Shown: positions 24,001 to 35,469, numbered from the stretch's first letter. The stretch: DNA of 64,000 nt from Oscarella lobularis (GCF_947507565.1 NC_089178.1:806001-870000), one strand, 5' to 3'. The notes: generated by a model from the letters alone, not told the origin. Made by a program: numbers and translations.

Positions 24001-27000
24001 AATCAAAGTTTAGGCCCTCAATTTATTATTTAGGTCCTTAGAATCAAAGTTTAGGTCCTCAATTTATTATTTAGGCTCTCAGAATCAAAGTTTTGGCTCT
24101 CAATTTATTATTTAGGCTCTCAGAATCAAAGTTTAGGCCCTGCATTTATTATTTAGGCTCTTAGAATCAAAGTTTAGGCCCTCAATTTATTATTTAGGCT
24201 CTTAGAATCAACGTTTAGGCCCTCAATTTATTATTCAGGTTCTTAGAATCAAAGTTTAGGCCCTGAATTTATTATTTAGGCTCTTAGTATCAAGGTTTAG
24301 GCCCTCAATTTATTATTTAGGATCTCGGAATCAAAGTTTAGGCCCTCAATTTATTATTTAGGCTCTCAGAATCAAAGTTTAGGCCCTCAATTTATTATTT
24401 AGGCTCATAGAATCAAAGTTTAGGCCCTGGATTTATTATTTACGTCCTTAGAGTCAAAGTTTAGGCCCTCAATTTTTTATTTAGGCCTTTAGAATCAAAG
24501 TTTAGGCCCTCAATTTATTATTTAGGCTCATAGAATCAAAGTTTAGGCCCTCAATTTATTATTTAGGCTCTCAGAATCAAAGTTTAGGCCCTCAATTTAT
24601 TAATTAGGCTCTCAGAATCAAAGTTTAGGCCCTCAATTTATTATTTAGGATCTCGGAATCAAAGTTTAGGCCCTCAATTTATTCTTTAGGCTCTCGGAAT
24701 CAAAGTTTAGGCCCTCAATTTATTATTTAGGCTCTTAGAATCAAAGTTTAGGCCCTGAATTTATTATTTAGGTCCTTAGAATCAAAGTTTAGGTCCTCAA
24801 TTTATTATTTAGGCTCTCAGAATCAAAGTTTTGGCCCTCAATTTATTATTTAGGCTCTCAGAATCAAAGTTTAGGCCCTGCATTTATTATTTAGGCTTTT
24901 AGAATCAAAGTTTAGGCCCTCAATTTATTATTTAGGCTCTCAGAATCAAAGTTTAGGCCCTTAATTTATTAATTAGGCTCTCAGAATCAAAGTTTAGGCC
25001 CTGAATTTATTATTTAGGCCCTTAGAATCAATGTTTAGGCCCTCAATTTATTCTTTAGGCTCTCAGAATCAAAGTTTAGGCCCTCGATTTATTATTTAGG
25101 TACTTAGAATGAAAGTTTAGGTCCTCAATTTATTATTTAGGCTCTTAGAATCAAAGTTTAGGCCCTCAATTTATTATTTAGGCTCTTAGAATCAACGTTT
25201 AGGCCTTGAATTTATTATTTAGGTCCTTAGAATCAAAGTTTAGGTCCTCAATTTATTATTCAGGTTCTTAGAATCAAAGTTTAGGCCCTCAATTTATTAT
25301 TTAGGCTTTCAGAATCAAAGTTTAGGCCCTCAATTTATTATTTAGGCTTTTAGAATCAAAGTTTAGGCCCTGAATTTATTATTTAGGCCCTTAGAATCAA
25401 TGTTTAGGCCCTCAATTTATTCTTTAGGCTCTCAGAATCAAAGTTTAGGCCCTCAATTTATTATTTAGGTACTTAGAATGAAAGTTTAGGTCCTCAATTT
25501 ATTATTTAGGCTCTTAGAATCAAAGTTTAGGCCTTCAATTTATTATTTAGGCTCTTAGAATCAACGTTTAGGCCTTGAATTTATTATTTAGGTCCTTAGA
25601 ATCAAAGTTTAGGTCCTCAATTTATTATTCAGGTTCTTAGAATCAAAGTTTAGGCCCTCAATTTATTATTTAAGCTTTCAGAATCAAAGTTTAGGCCCTG
25701 AATTTATTATTTAGGCCCTTAGAATTAATGTTTAGGCCCTCAATTTATTCTTTAGGCTCTCAGAATCAAAGTTTAGGCCCTCAATTTATTATTTAGGTAC
25801 TTAGAATGAAAGTTTAGGTCCTCAATTTATTATTTAGGCTCTTAGAATCAAAGTTTAGGCCCTCAATTTATTATTTAGGCTCTTAGAATCAACGTTTAGG
25901 CCTTGAATTTATTATTTAGGCTTTAAGCTTTAGAATCAAAGTTTAGGCCCTGAATTTATTATTCAGGTTCTTAGAATCAAAGTTTAGGCCCTCAATTTAT
26001 TATTTAGGCCCTAAGAATCAAGGTTTAGGCCCTCAATTTATTATTTAGGCTCTCGGAATCAAAGTTTAGGCCCTCAATTTATTATTTAGGCTCTTAGAAT
26101 CAAAGTTTAGGCCCTGAATTTATTATTTAGGTCCTTAGAATCAAAGTTTAGGTCCTCAATTTATTATTTAGGCTCTCAGAATCAAAGTTTTGGCCCTCAA
26201 TTTATTATTTAGGCTCTCAGAATCAAAGTTTAGGCCCTGCATTTATTATTTAGGCTCTTAGAATCAAAGTTTAGGCCCTCAATTTATTATTTAGGCTCTT
26301 AGAATCAACGTTTAGGCCCTCAATTTATTATTCAGGTTCTTAGAATCAAAGTTTAGGCCCTCAATTTATTATTTAGGCTCTCGGAATCAAAGTTTAGGCC
26401 CTCAATTTATTATTTAGGCTTTCGGAATCAAAGTTTAGGCCCTCAATTTATTATTTAGGCTTTCAGAATCAAAGTTTAGGCTCTCAATTTATTATTTAGG
26501 CCTTTAGAATCAAAATTTAGGCCCTCAATTTATTATTTAGGCCTTTAGAATCAAAATTTAGGCCCTCAATTTATTATTTAGGCTCATAGAATCAAAGTTT
26601 AGGTCCTGTATTTATTATTTAGGTCCTTAGAATCAAAGTTTAGGCCCTCAATTTATTATTTAGGCTTTTAGAATCAAAGTTTAGGCCCTCATTTTATTAT
26701 TTAGGCTCTTAGAATCAACGTTTCGGCCCTCAATTTATTATTTAGGCTCTCAGAATCAAAGTTTAGGCCCTCAATTTATTATTTAGGCTCTCAGAATCAA
26801 AGTTTAGGCCTAGATTTTATTATTTAGCCTCTTAGAATCAAAGTTTAGGCCTTCAATTTATTATTTAGGCTCTCAGAATCAAAGTTTAGGCTCTCAATTT
26901 ATTATTTAGGCCTTTAGAATCAAAATTTAGGCCCTCAATTTATTATTTAGGCTTTTAGAATCAAAGTTTAGGCCCTCTATTTATTATTTAGGCTCTCAGA

Positions 27001-29052
27001 ATCAAAGTTTAGGCCCTCAATTTATTATTTAGGTTCATAGAATCAAAGTTTAGGCCCTGGATTTATTATTTACGTCCTTAGAATCAAAGTTTAGGCCCTC
27101 AATTTATTTTTTAGGCTCTTAGAATCAAAGTTTAGGCCCTCAATTTATTATTTAGGTCCTTAGAATCAAAGTTTAGGTCCTCAATTTATTATTTAGGCTC
27201 TCAGAATCAAAGTTTTGGCTCTCAATTTATTATTTAGGCTCTCAGAATCAAAGTTTAGGCCCTGCATTTATTATTTAGGCTCTTAGAATCAAAGTTTAGG
27301 CCCTCAATTTATTATTTAGGCTCTTAGAATCAACGTTTAGGCCCTCAATTTATTATTCAGGTTCTTAGAATCAAAGTTTAGGCCCTCAATTTATTATTTA
27401 GGCTCTTAGAATCAACGTTTAGGCCCTCAATTTATTATTCAGGTTCTTAGAATCAAAGTTTAGGCCCTCAATTTATTATTTAGGCTCTCGGAATCAAAGT
27501 TTAGGCCCTCAATTTATTATTTAGGCTTTCGGAATCAAAGTTTAGGCCCTCAATTTATTATTTAGGCTTTCAGAATCAAAGTTTAGGCTCTCAATTTATT
27601 ATTTAGGCCTTTAGAATCAAAATTTAGGCCCTCAATTTATTATTTAGGCCTTTAGAATCAAAATTTAGGCCCTCAATTTATTATTTAGGCTCATAGAATC
27701 AAAGTTTAGGTCCTGTATTTATTATTTAGGTCCTTAGAATCAAAGTTTAGGCCCTCAATTTATTATTTAGGCTTTTAGAATCAAAGTTTAGGCCCTCATT
27801 TTATTATTTAGGCTCTTAGAATCAACGTTTCGGCCCTCAATTTATTATTTAGGCTCTCAGAATCAAAGTTTAGGCCCTCAATTTATTATTTAGGCTCTCA
27901 GAATCAAAGTTTAGGCCTAGATTTTATTATTTAGCCTCTTAGAATCAAAGTTTAGGCCTTCAATTTATTATTTAGGCTCTCAGAATCAAAGTTTAGGCTC
28001 TCAATTTATTATTTAGGCCTTTAGAATCAAAATTTAGGCCCTCAATTTATTATTTAGGCTTTTAGAATCAAAGTTTAGGCCCTCTATTTATTATTTAGGC
28101 TCTCAGAATCAAAGTTTAGGCCCTCAATTTATTATTTAGGTTCATAGAATCAAAGTTTAGGCCCTGGATTTATTATTTACGTCCTTAGAATCAAAGTTTA
28201 GGCCCTCAATTTATTTTTTAGGCTCTTAGAATCAAAGTTTAGGCCCTCAATTTATTATTTAGGTCCTTAGAATCAAAGTTTAGGTCCTCAATTTATTATT
28301 TAGGCTCTCAGAATCAAAGTTTTGGCTCTCAATTTATTATTTAGGCTCTCAGAATCAAAGTTTAGGCCCTGCATTTATTATTTAGGCTCTTAGAATCAAA
28401 GTTTAGGCCCTCAATTTATTATTTAGGCTCTTAGAATCAACGTTTAGGCCCTCAATTTATTATTCAGGTTCTTAGAATCAAAGTTTAGGCCCTGAATTTA
28501 TTATTTAGGCTCTTAGTATCAAGGTTTAGGCCCTCAATTTATTATTTAGGATCTCGGAATCAAAGTTTAGGCCCTCAATTTATTATTTAGGCTCTCAGAA
28601 TCAAAGTTTAGGCCCTCAATTTATTATTTAGGCTCATAGAATCAAAGTTTAGGCCCTGGATTTATTATTTACGTCCTTAGAGTCAAAGTTTAGGCCCTCA
28701 ATTTATTATTTAGGCCTTTAGAATCAAAGTTTAGGCCCTCAATTTATTATTTAGGCTCTCAGAATCAAAGTTTAGGCCCTCGATTTATTATTTAGGCTCT
28801 TAGAATCAAAGTTTAGGCCCTCAATTTATTATTTAGGATCTCAGAATCAAAGTTTAGGCCCTCAATTTATTATTTATGTTTTTAGAATCAAAGTTTAGGC
28901 CCTCAATTTATTTTTTAGGCTTTGAGAATCAAAGTTTAGGTCCTGAATTTACTATTGAGGCCCTTATAATCAAAGTTTAGGCCCTCAATTTATTATTTAG
29001 GCCCTTAGAATCAAAGTTTAGGGCTTCAATTTTGTATTTAAGGCATAAGAAT
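21061..29052. repeat. 41-bp satellite array, about 195 copies, inside the Helitron
   Basis: The unit is close to TTTAGGCCCTCAATTTATTA followed by TTTAGGCTCTTAGAATCAAAG (41 bp). Each unit contains two TTTAGGnnCT half-motifs, so it looks like an older dimer of about 20 bp. It runs almost unbroken for 8 kb with roughly 5-15% divergence between units and occasional 6-base length changes. Higher-order duplications are visible, the clearest being 1107 bp (27 units). The array is flanked on both sides by the hairpin GTGCCCGTGCTTCGCACGG. No ORF of note occurs on either strand. Confidence 0.95.
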
Positions 29053-29264
29053 CGTTTTGGTGCCCGTGCTTCGCACGGGAAAATAGATAAGTGTTGGGGG
29101 TCTCAGCTCTATTGTGTGCTTAGTACACTTTCCCTTACTCGCATGTGCATATGTCAGCAAAGATAAGCAGACGCAAGTTGATTGTATTTGTGGCCATAAA
29201 AATCAAAGATCTTGACCCCATTTTTGATTCTTATTGAGGCCCCAAGAATCAATCTCTAATATCG

Positions 29265-29665
29265 TGAGGTTTTGGCGAATGTCTCAATCGCGATATTTGC
29301 ACGTTATTGCAGTGCAAATAAGGCGTAGCCTGTGTCCACTGGCGGTACTTTTTCGGGCTTGCTCGCATGTGTGTGTGAGTAAAAGAAAAGATAAGCAGAC
29401 GTAAGCAGATCGCGACACAGGTACCCCAAATGCGATCCTGTACATCTACCCCTGTGATCACAGATACCCCTGTGTTCACAGATATCCTGTGATCACAGAC
29501 CCTAAGAGTCAAAGATGAGGCCCTGATCTTATTTAGCCTACAAAGCTTGCCTTCCCAAAAACCTCATTTTTAGATTACATCATACGCTCTGAGATTTTGG
29601 CGAATGGCTCAATCGTTATTACGCGATACTTGCACGTTATTGCGGTGCAAAATAAGGCGTAGCGT
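29265..29665. repeat. Diverged direct repeats in the Helitron body
   Basis: A segment beginning TTTTGGCGAATG and ending AAGGCGTAGC occurs at about 29268-29332 and again at about 29594-29662, and weakly near 30345-30395. The first two copies are about 326 bases apart. A second pair, AAGATAAGCAGACG, is at 29160 and 29388. These look like successive internal duplications of Helitron sequence. Short CTGTGATCACAG palindromes lie near 29452-29500. Confidence 0.55.
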
Positions 29666-29744
29666 ATGTCTCCTGGCCCCTCCTTTAAAGACACGCAATT
29701 CAGAGTGCGTGGTACCGTATGACGTCATAATGAAGACAAACGCA

Positions 29745-30290
29745 CCAGTTCAGTTCAGTTCAGTTCACAGTTTTATTTTAATACGGAAATCCTTCAGCAC
29801 GTGGGCCGATCTTCCAGGAAACCGTATACAGGGGAATGACAGCAAAAGGAGAAAAGAGAAAAATGACAATATTTACAACTATAACTATATAACCTCTAAA
29901 TCAGTACACAGAGTTTTGATTGAAATAGTTCTTCAGGCCCAATTTAAAGATCGCGGGATCATTACTCCCTCTTATGATTGCCGGAAGCGAATTCCATAGA
30001 GTTTGAGCCCGAAAGAATGGAGAACGACGAAGTGCCTCGGTGCGTGGTCGGATGACGTTGACCCCAGAAGCACTGAGACGAGTGGCGGCACCGGTGCGCT
30101 GAATACGCCCAATTTTCGCCGCGAGAACAGAAGCTGTGGCGGAGTTGCACAAGCAGCGGTAACTCAACATTCCTAGTTGAGTAGCATGCCTTGTGCGAAT
30201 TGGATTGAGACGAAATAGATCGAGAAGTGCTGCTACTCCTCCAACAGAGGCCGTAGAACCAGACATTGTGCACCCCATGAGGGAGCGCCT
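29745..30290 (-). mobile_element. LINE 3' end (reverse-transcriptase C-terminus), 5'-truncated
   Basis: The minus strand encodes about 125 residues with RRSPFFRAQTLWNSLPAIIR, then AIFKLGLKNYF. This is the conserved tail after the reverse transcriptase of CR1/Jockey-type LINEs, a plain non-LTR retrotransposon. The 3' end carries a (TGAAC)n tail of four copies, typical of LINE microsatellite tails. Only the last part of the ORF is present. It lies wholly inside the Helitron, so it either inserted into it or was captured by it. Confidence 0.7.
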
Positions 30291-30603
30291 GATGTCGTCT
30301 GAGAAAAAAGAGATGGCCAGTCATCTCCGCGCGGATCGTCGGAGATGTTTGCACCGCAAGAGAGTGCGGTAGAAGGCGTAGCGAATGAGCCTTAGCGATT
30401 ATAACGAAAGATTCTGACGTCATCCAAGATGGCCGCTGCTCTTAGTAGTATAGATCCAAGATGGCCGCTGCTCTTAGTAGTATAGATTGACTCATTCAAA
30501 CAAAAGACAAACGCTCGATTGCTACAAAGAATTAGGACCCAAGAAGTAACCTTTTTCATGCAAACGAAACGTCATCACATCATAGGATTAGCCACGGATT
30601 CCT

Positions 30604-30948
30604 CTAGCCACATCGGCATATGGGCGGCTCGTAAGTCGTGCACACCTTGAACGTGTCGCTCGTAACGCAGCAGTCGGCGCAGTTCGGCAACTGGGGAATC
30701 GCCCTGCACTTCTCATACGAAGCATTACAGCAATGGGCTCCACTTTCCGCGCAGCACACGCAAAACGGCGGCAGCGTGCGCGCGCACTTGGTCGCGTTGC
30801 CGCTACAGCAACTCGCGCACAGCGAATAATTTGCGCAGTTCTGCGGCGCACTTTGACAACACGGAATTCCCGAGAACGTGCAGTCCGGTCGGACTCCAAC
30901 GCCGTAGTTGAGGGCGGAGAGAAAGACGAAAGCGATCATCAGCAACAT
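30604..30948 (-). CDS. Small secreted cysteine-rich protein
   Basis: A single-exon ORF of 114 residues starting MLLMIAFVFLSALNYGVGVR, a signal peptide, followed by a mature region with about 20 cysteines, many paired. Motifs such as CCQSAPQNC, LCASCCSGNATKC, CVCCAESGAHCC and CADCCVTSDTFKVC suggest three to four repeats of a CxxC/CC module. Two N-glycosylation sequons are visible (NYS, NAT). No family is recognised. It may be an extracellular disulfide-rich binding or structural protein. It lies about 120 bases from the Helitron 5' end. Confidence 0.6.
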   Translation of the reverse strand: MLLMIAFVFLSALNYGVGVRPDCTFSGIPCCQSAPQNCANYSLCASCCSGNATKCARTLPPFCVCCAESGAHCCNASYEKCRAIPQLPNCADCCVTSDTFKVCTTYEPPICRCG

Positions 30949-31926
30949 TGCAAGTGTCTAGAGTAGCCCGTATTTCCCGCCTCTATCTGCGTTTTTGAAG
31001 TGCTAGAAAAGGACGTCAAGCTTCAAAGACGAGTTCAATCTTGGAACTTTCAATAAGTTGACAGTTGGATACCTTCTGCCCAATTGTGCTCCCTTCCTTT
31101 CTCCACATGTCTCTCTATCTATCTATCTATGTCTTCGCCCGAAGTCCTATTTTTTGCTGCAGTGCTGTGCTCCTTTTGAAAACAATAAGAAGAATAAAGA
31201 TTCTCGGAGACGGTGCGAATTCTAAAACAATTTCAAACACAAAGAAGTCAGAGTCCTTAGACCATCATCGCTTCTCATGCAGTTCATCCGAGTAGACCCC
31301 AGTCAGCTGATGAGACCATCCATAACGCTTTTCACGCAAGTGGAGGTGATCTTATTATTATTATTATTATTAGATTATTATTAGATTTGAATGGAGCAAC
31401 GAGGGAGGGAGGGAATCCATGGCAACAGCCTCTTTTCAAGCAAAAGCTTTTCTGCAATCCGCGGCATCGAAGCCCAGGGGGTGGGGGTCTGTGGCCTGTG
31501 GGAGGCACTAGCCAAATGCAATTGAGCCTTCTGAATTTTTTTACTCGGCTAGGCAGTGAGATTTTATGGATCAGTTCTTCGGACGCGGACATGTACCATC
31601 ATTGGACAATTCTTCCAGTTGTAAAACGATGTTTTCTTATTTGTCGAGCTTGCACTGTATGATTCTTTCAAGTTAACCGCGACCAACCGGCGCATATCAT
31701 CATCAGTGCCGACTAGGGGTCTCCGCCACCATACACATGTACAAGGAGCTGCAAGAGCAAATTCGTGTTACAGTACCACTAAGTTGTACTGGGAGATAAT
31801 CTTGTTAACGCTAAACGGCATGCACATTGGTTCACTACAGGTACGTACGTAGGGAGGGACATCAGTACTACAAACAAAAACAAACGGTTATTGTGACTCA
31901 GCTTTACTAATTGACGCGAATTGTAC
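30949..31926. other. Intergenic, repeat remnants
   Basis: Contains CTAT and ATT microsatellites (about 31106-31130 and 31353-31383). A dispersed-repeat copy at 31387-31625 matches 36647-36950. A CGAGCTTGCACTGTATGATT segment is shared with 20811. No intact gene is seen. Confidence 0.5.
31387..31625. repeat. Dispersed repeat copy A (pairs with 36647-36950)
   Basis: This stretch is clearly homologous to 36647-36950. Shared blocks are GGAGCAACGAGGGA, GGTCTGTGGCCTGTGGGAGG, TCTGAATTTTTTTACTC and CATTGGACAATTCTTCCAG. Copy B has about 80 extra bases between the last two blocks. The last block overlaps the presumed final exon of the DRAM-like gene at copy B, so copy A may include a small duplicated piece of that gene. 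Confidence 0.6.
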
Positions 31927-34900
31927 TCAAGCTTTTCTAGTGCTTGACCTCTTTTGCTTTGTCAGCTTGATGACAGTTCCCTCATCCACATAGCCAGATT
32001 TATCAAGATCAGCCTTGACATCGCTTGACAGAAGCTCTGGAGGAGAATTAAATGAAGGTTTCCCAGGAATAGAATGAAGAAGAGCGTCAAATTCAAAATG
32101 GCCAATGTAGCGCTTTCTGTAGGACAGTTGGCCCTTTGCGTAAAAGTCTGACTTGGGAATGTAGCCTGTCACGTGACAAGACGTTGTCTGAGGATCATAT
32201 TCAGCCTGTACGTTGACAGCAGCCGAATCGAGATGTATGTAGGCAGCGTCGTCAGTGTAAAGGATATCATAGGCCTATTAAACAAAACTGAAAGAGGTTT
32301 TATACGTATAGTAGATACGACGATGTACCGGCTGTCGAGGGCGGGCGGTTAGTTCTCCATAAGAAGGATCCACAACAAACGTAAGCCTGACAAAACAGGA
32401 AAGAAATTCAATCATTTTTATTATATTTCAGCACTAATGCATTCATTTTCGTACTCACTCTTCATCATCTGTCCCATCAGTAGGAGGGATTTCACTCTTT
32501 TCTTTTTCAGCTTTTCCGTCAAGACAGATCGGATCTTTACTGTCAGCTTCTTCAACTGTAGACTTCTCCGGTGTAGCAACGCTGCCAACAGGTTGTCGAT
32601 CTTTCTGGTCACTTCTGGCAAACCTTATAAACGTTTTGCTGTTTTCCTGCACTACGACAAGCGGCGGTGGCTGCTTGTTCAAGAAATTGGGCAAGACGAT
32701 GTTGCAACTGGTCAAAGTTTCACGAATGATATTGACATTTGGATCATCAGCAGCAACGTGCTTGATCCAGTTGCGAAGTAATTGAAACATTTTCTCGTTG
32801 TGCAAGTCCATCTGTGTTTTCCTAGACACAGCGAATGTGACATAAATTTAGCAGCAATTTACAAGCACCAACTCGCCGCCAGGATCAGACGATCGGCCTA
32901 TAAACACATGTCGCATGCCAGCTCTTTCTCCAAGTACTGCTTTTGTCATGTAGTATTTGCTACAAAACGCGCAGATATAGATTTAGGGCTTTGCCAGCAT
33001 TGAAACGCCACCTGTCGGTGTCACTGTCTTCAATCCATCTTCCTCTCACATAATGTTTAGAAACTTGATCTCTAAACGCATCTGAGCACCGCACCAGTTC
33101 TCTTTCCATGGCAAAATTGTGAACAACTATAAGCTCTTTGAATTTTTCACTTTGAACAGGATTCACCTCTCTAATTATATTGAACAACAGTAAGACGCAC
33201 TCTTATATACTTTATTTACCCAGAATGCCCCACGGTTGCAATTGATCTCTGAAATTCTTGAATTTTTCTACTCAAGCTATTCAAGTATTCTTGATCCTTC
33301 AGAGTGATGTCTCCTATGACCACAATATAAGCTTGAGCCAGACGAAGAACGACGTCTTGAATAAACGTATCCGCGCTCTTGCGATGGCCCAGTCTCTTAC
33401 GATCCTCTCCAACTAAATAAAGCATGTTAACGCCGTATTTGTACCTATACCCGTTAGATAGAATATCACCCTTAACTGGTGCGTCAAATCCTGCTATGTC
33501 AACGAGTGTGAAGCGTTTCATGACTCCCGCAGCCCTCTTGAAGCTGATGCCCTTTGTCTGGACAGTGATTCCTTCTGGAAGATTCGTCCCGCCAAGGCGG
33601 TTCAAAATAAATGTCTTTCCCTTGTTGTACAGACCTTGGGAAAAAAACGTGAATATTTACCCGCCTACAATGACAGAGTATACCCAAGACAGCAACCATT
33701 GAGGTTTCTATTTCTGTGGTATCATCTAAAGCTGCAGTGGAACCAACTTCCCAACCATCCCCATAAATCGCATTGTTCTTCGTCTTTAGTATCTGTTTAA
33801 ACCATTTGATTTTTACAACCATGTCATACTCATCCAGAGGCCTTTTAGCAGCTGCAAGAACAGACTTTGTACAAGATAGTTCTTTCGCTAACTACAGGCA
33901 CAACTTTTCTTCGCTGCGCTCTGAGCCTGATGCAATTTAATAGTTTGCCACAAAGAATAAACGCCAGACCGAACTACTGCCTGTAGAAAAAATAAATTAA
34001 AGAGTTTAATTAATTAATAAATGAATGACTAATCTCCCTACCAAAAATGAGACAAAGCCAATCAGAACAGCGATCAATTCACCCGATGACAGTCCCCAAA
34101 TCTAAGCGTCAGCTACAGTATTTCACTGCAACAAAGCCGTTTCGATTAATTAGTAACCTCAAATTTTTCGTTTTTCTCCAAGTCGTTGAAAAAATTGATT
34201 TGTGGAAACGTAGCAACAACTCTCTCATAAGATAATCTACACAAATGCAATTCATTGAAGTGTTTGATTACACATTTGATAAAATCTACTCCGTTTTCAG
34301 CCATACGACGCTGTATGTGAAATTGACTGCTGAAAGAAAGCGTACACACTCAAGACAGTCCTGATGCTCTTCTTCAGATTGAACGTAGGCTGCAACAATC
34401 TGAATAAGGCGTACACACGCATAAAGCAAAGGCTTTTAGATACAAAATATTTTACCTTGTTTTCATTGTACAGAAAAGTAAATGCCAGGTGAGTAAATAC
34501 AAAACTCTTAGAAGAAAACCAGTTGTTCTCTCTTCTTCCAACAAAAGCTCTCATATAATGCCCGTCTAATAAAGAACATGATTTACTTAGCAAGTAACGT
34601 AATTGGAATGTGTCACCAGAATAAAATTCGTAGTAGTAATTGTCCTGGACAGCGTTCTGCATTTTCTCTTTTTCAGCATCAGTCCACTCTTTTATTAAGC
34701 AAAGCTTCTCTTTTACAATGTCACCTTAGAACAATCATACAGAAAGAAATAGTTGTTGCAAGACCAGCGTACGAAGGTAAAAAGTATTGTTAATTCGAGT
34801 GGACGTTGCATATCCTCCATCTGCCATGATCTTGTATGCAGATGATTGTTCGTCATTCAGAATTCTCAAATTCTACAAGCATCAAAGTTTTCTTGAACGT

Positions 34901-35378
34901 GACGAAAACGACGTCATTGCAGACAAGTCCCCGCCCCTCTGTCATATGGTGTGCTGCTCGGTGTGAGGTCTGGACACGTTGCACACCCCTGGCTGCACAC
35001 CAAGCATGGCCGCGATTACTGCTTTACACAATGAAACATATCAAATCTGCCTACACTTGAAGCAGTCAGTGATGGCCAGTACTGACAAAATCATGCCCGC
35101 TAGCACGTTTTTCCTGGTTCTCACCTTAGCCCAGCCCTCCTCTGTCTTTAGATCGGGATCGCAGATTGGAAGCCAGAACATGTGCTTTCCATCGCTCCTT
35201 TGTGAGAAAGGAGCCACTTTCGAGCCCAGAACGGGAACCTAGTAAAGCACGATGAAACCTAGGACTACCGGTACATGCAAAACGCGTTAGTCACCGTGTT
35301 GTTTTCTTCATAATGAGCTAAAGCCAATTTAGCATGAAACGAGGCGGCGGCGTAAAGAAGCAACAGAGCGAGTTTCAT
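31927..35378 (-). CDS. Membrane-anchored large GTPase with signal peptide and ectodomain
   Basis: Fifteen exons join in one frame to 830 residues. Ends include 35378-35295, 35238-35125, 34101-34042 (membrane helix), 33634-33220 (GTPase core) and 32274-31927. MKLALLLLYAAASFHAKLAL is a signal peptide. Residues about 21-255 form an ectodomain with few Cys. Residues about 259-281 (ELIAVLIGFVSFLAVVRSGV) form one membrane helix. The cytoplasmic part has G1 GLYNKGKTFILNRL (about 356), a switch TKGISFK, G3 DIAGFDAP and LIVVHNF at the G4 position. The C-terminus (DPSYGELTARPRQPAYDILY and on) may be a p23/Hsp20-like sheet; this is weak. The GTPase pattern resembles unnamed dynamin/GBP-like proteins of protists. 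Function inferred: receptor-like or ER-membrane GTPase. Confidence 0.75.
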
Positions 35379-35469
35379 ATCGACGTTGTCTTAGTTAGAT
35401 TAAACTGCGCAACTGCGCGGCACACCTTTTTCGTAGAACACGAGCACGCGTACACGTGGAGAATTACCT

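Larger units (their letters stand above)
21032..30486 (-). mobile_element. Non-autonomous Helitron, 9.45 kb, both ends visible
   Basis: On the minus strand the element begins TCTATACTACTAAGAGCAGC (30486 leftward), the classic TC 5' terminus. It ends with hairpin CCGTGC-GAA-GCACGG, a 9-nt spacer GCACCAAAA, and CTAG (21032-21035). The host base before TC is A and the base after CTAG is T, the A|T target typical of Helitrons, with no target duplication. No Rep/helicase ORF is present, so the element is non-autonomous. Its interior is an 8-kb satellite array plus a LINE 3' end. A second copy of the 3' hairpin lies at the other edge of the array (29058-29080). The 5' terminal 32 bp are tandemly doubled. 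Confidence 0.8.

Noticed and set aside
21061-29052. CRISPR-like array, because of the regular spacing
   Set aside because: The whole 41-bp unit is conserved with no unique spacers, and the setting is an animal genome inside a Helitron. It is a satellite.
31387-31662. 91-residue frame with GGGLWPVGGTSQMQL, similar to one at 36647
   Set aside because: Both lie in the dispersed repeat. The frame is not kept without changes between copies, and no start or splice support was seen.
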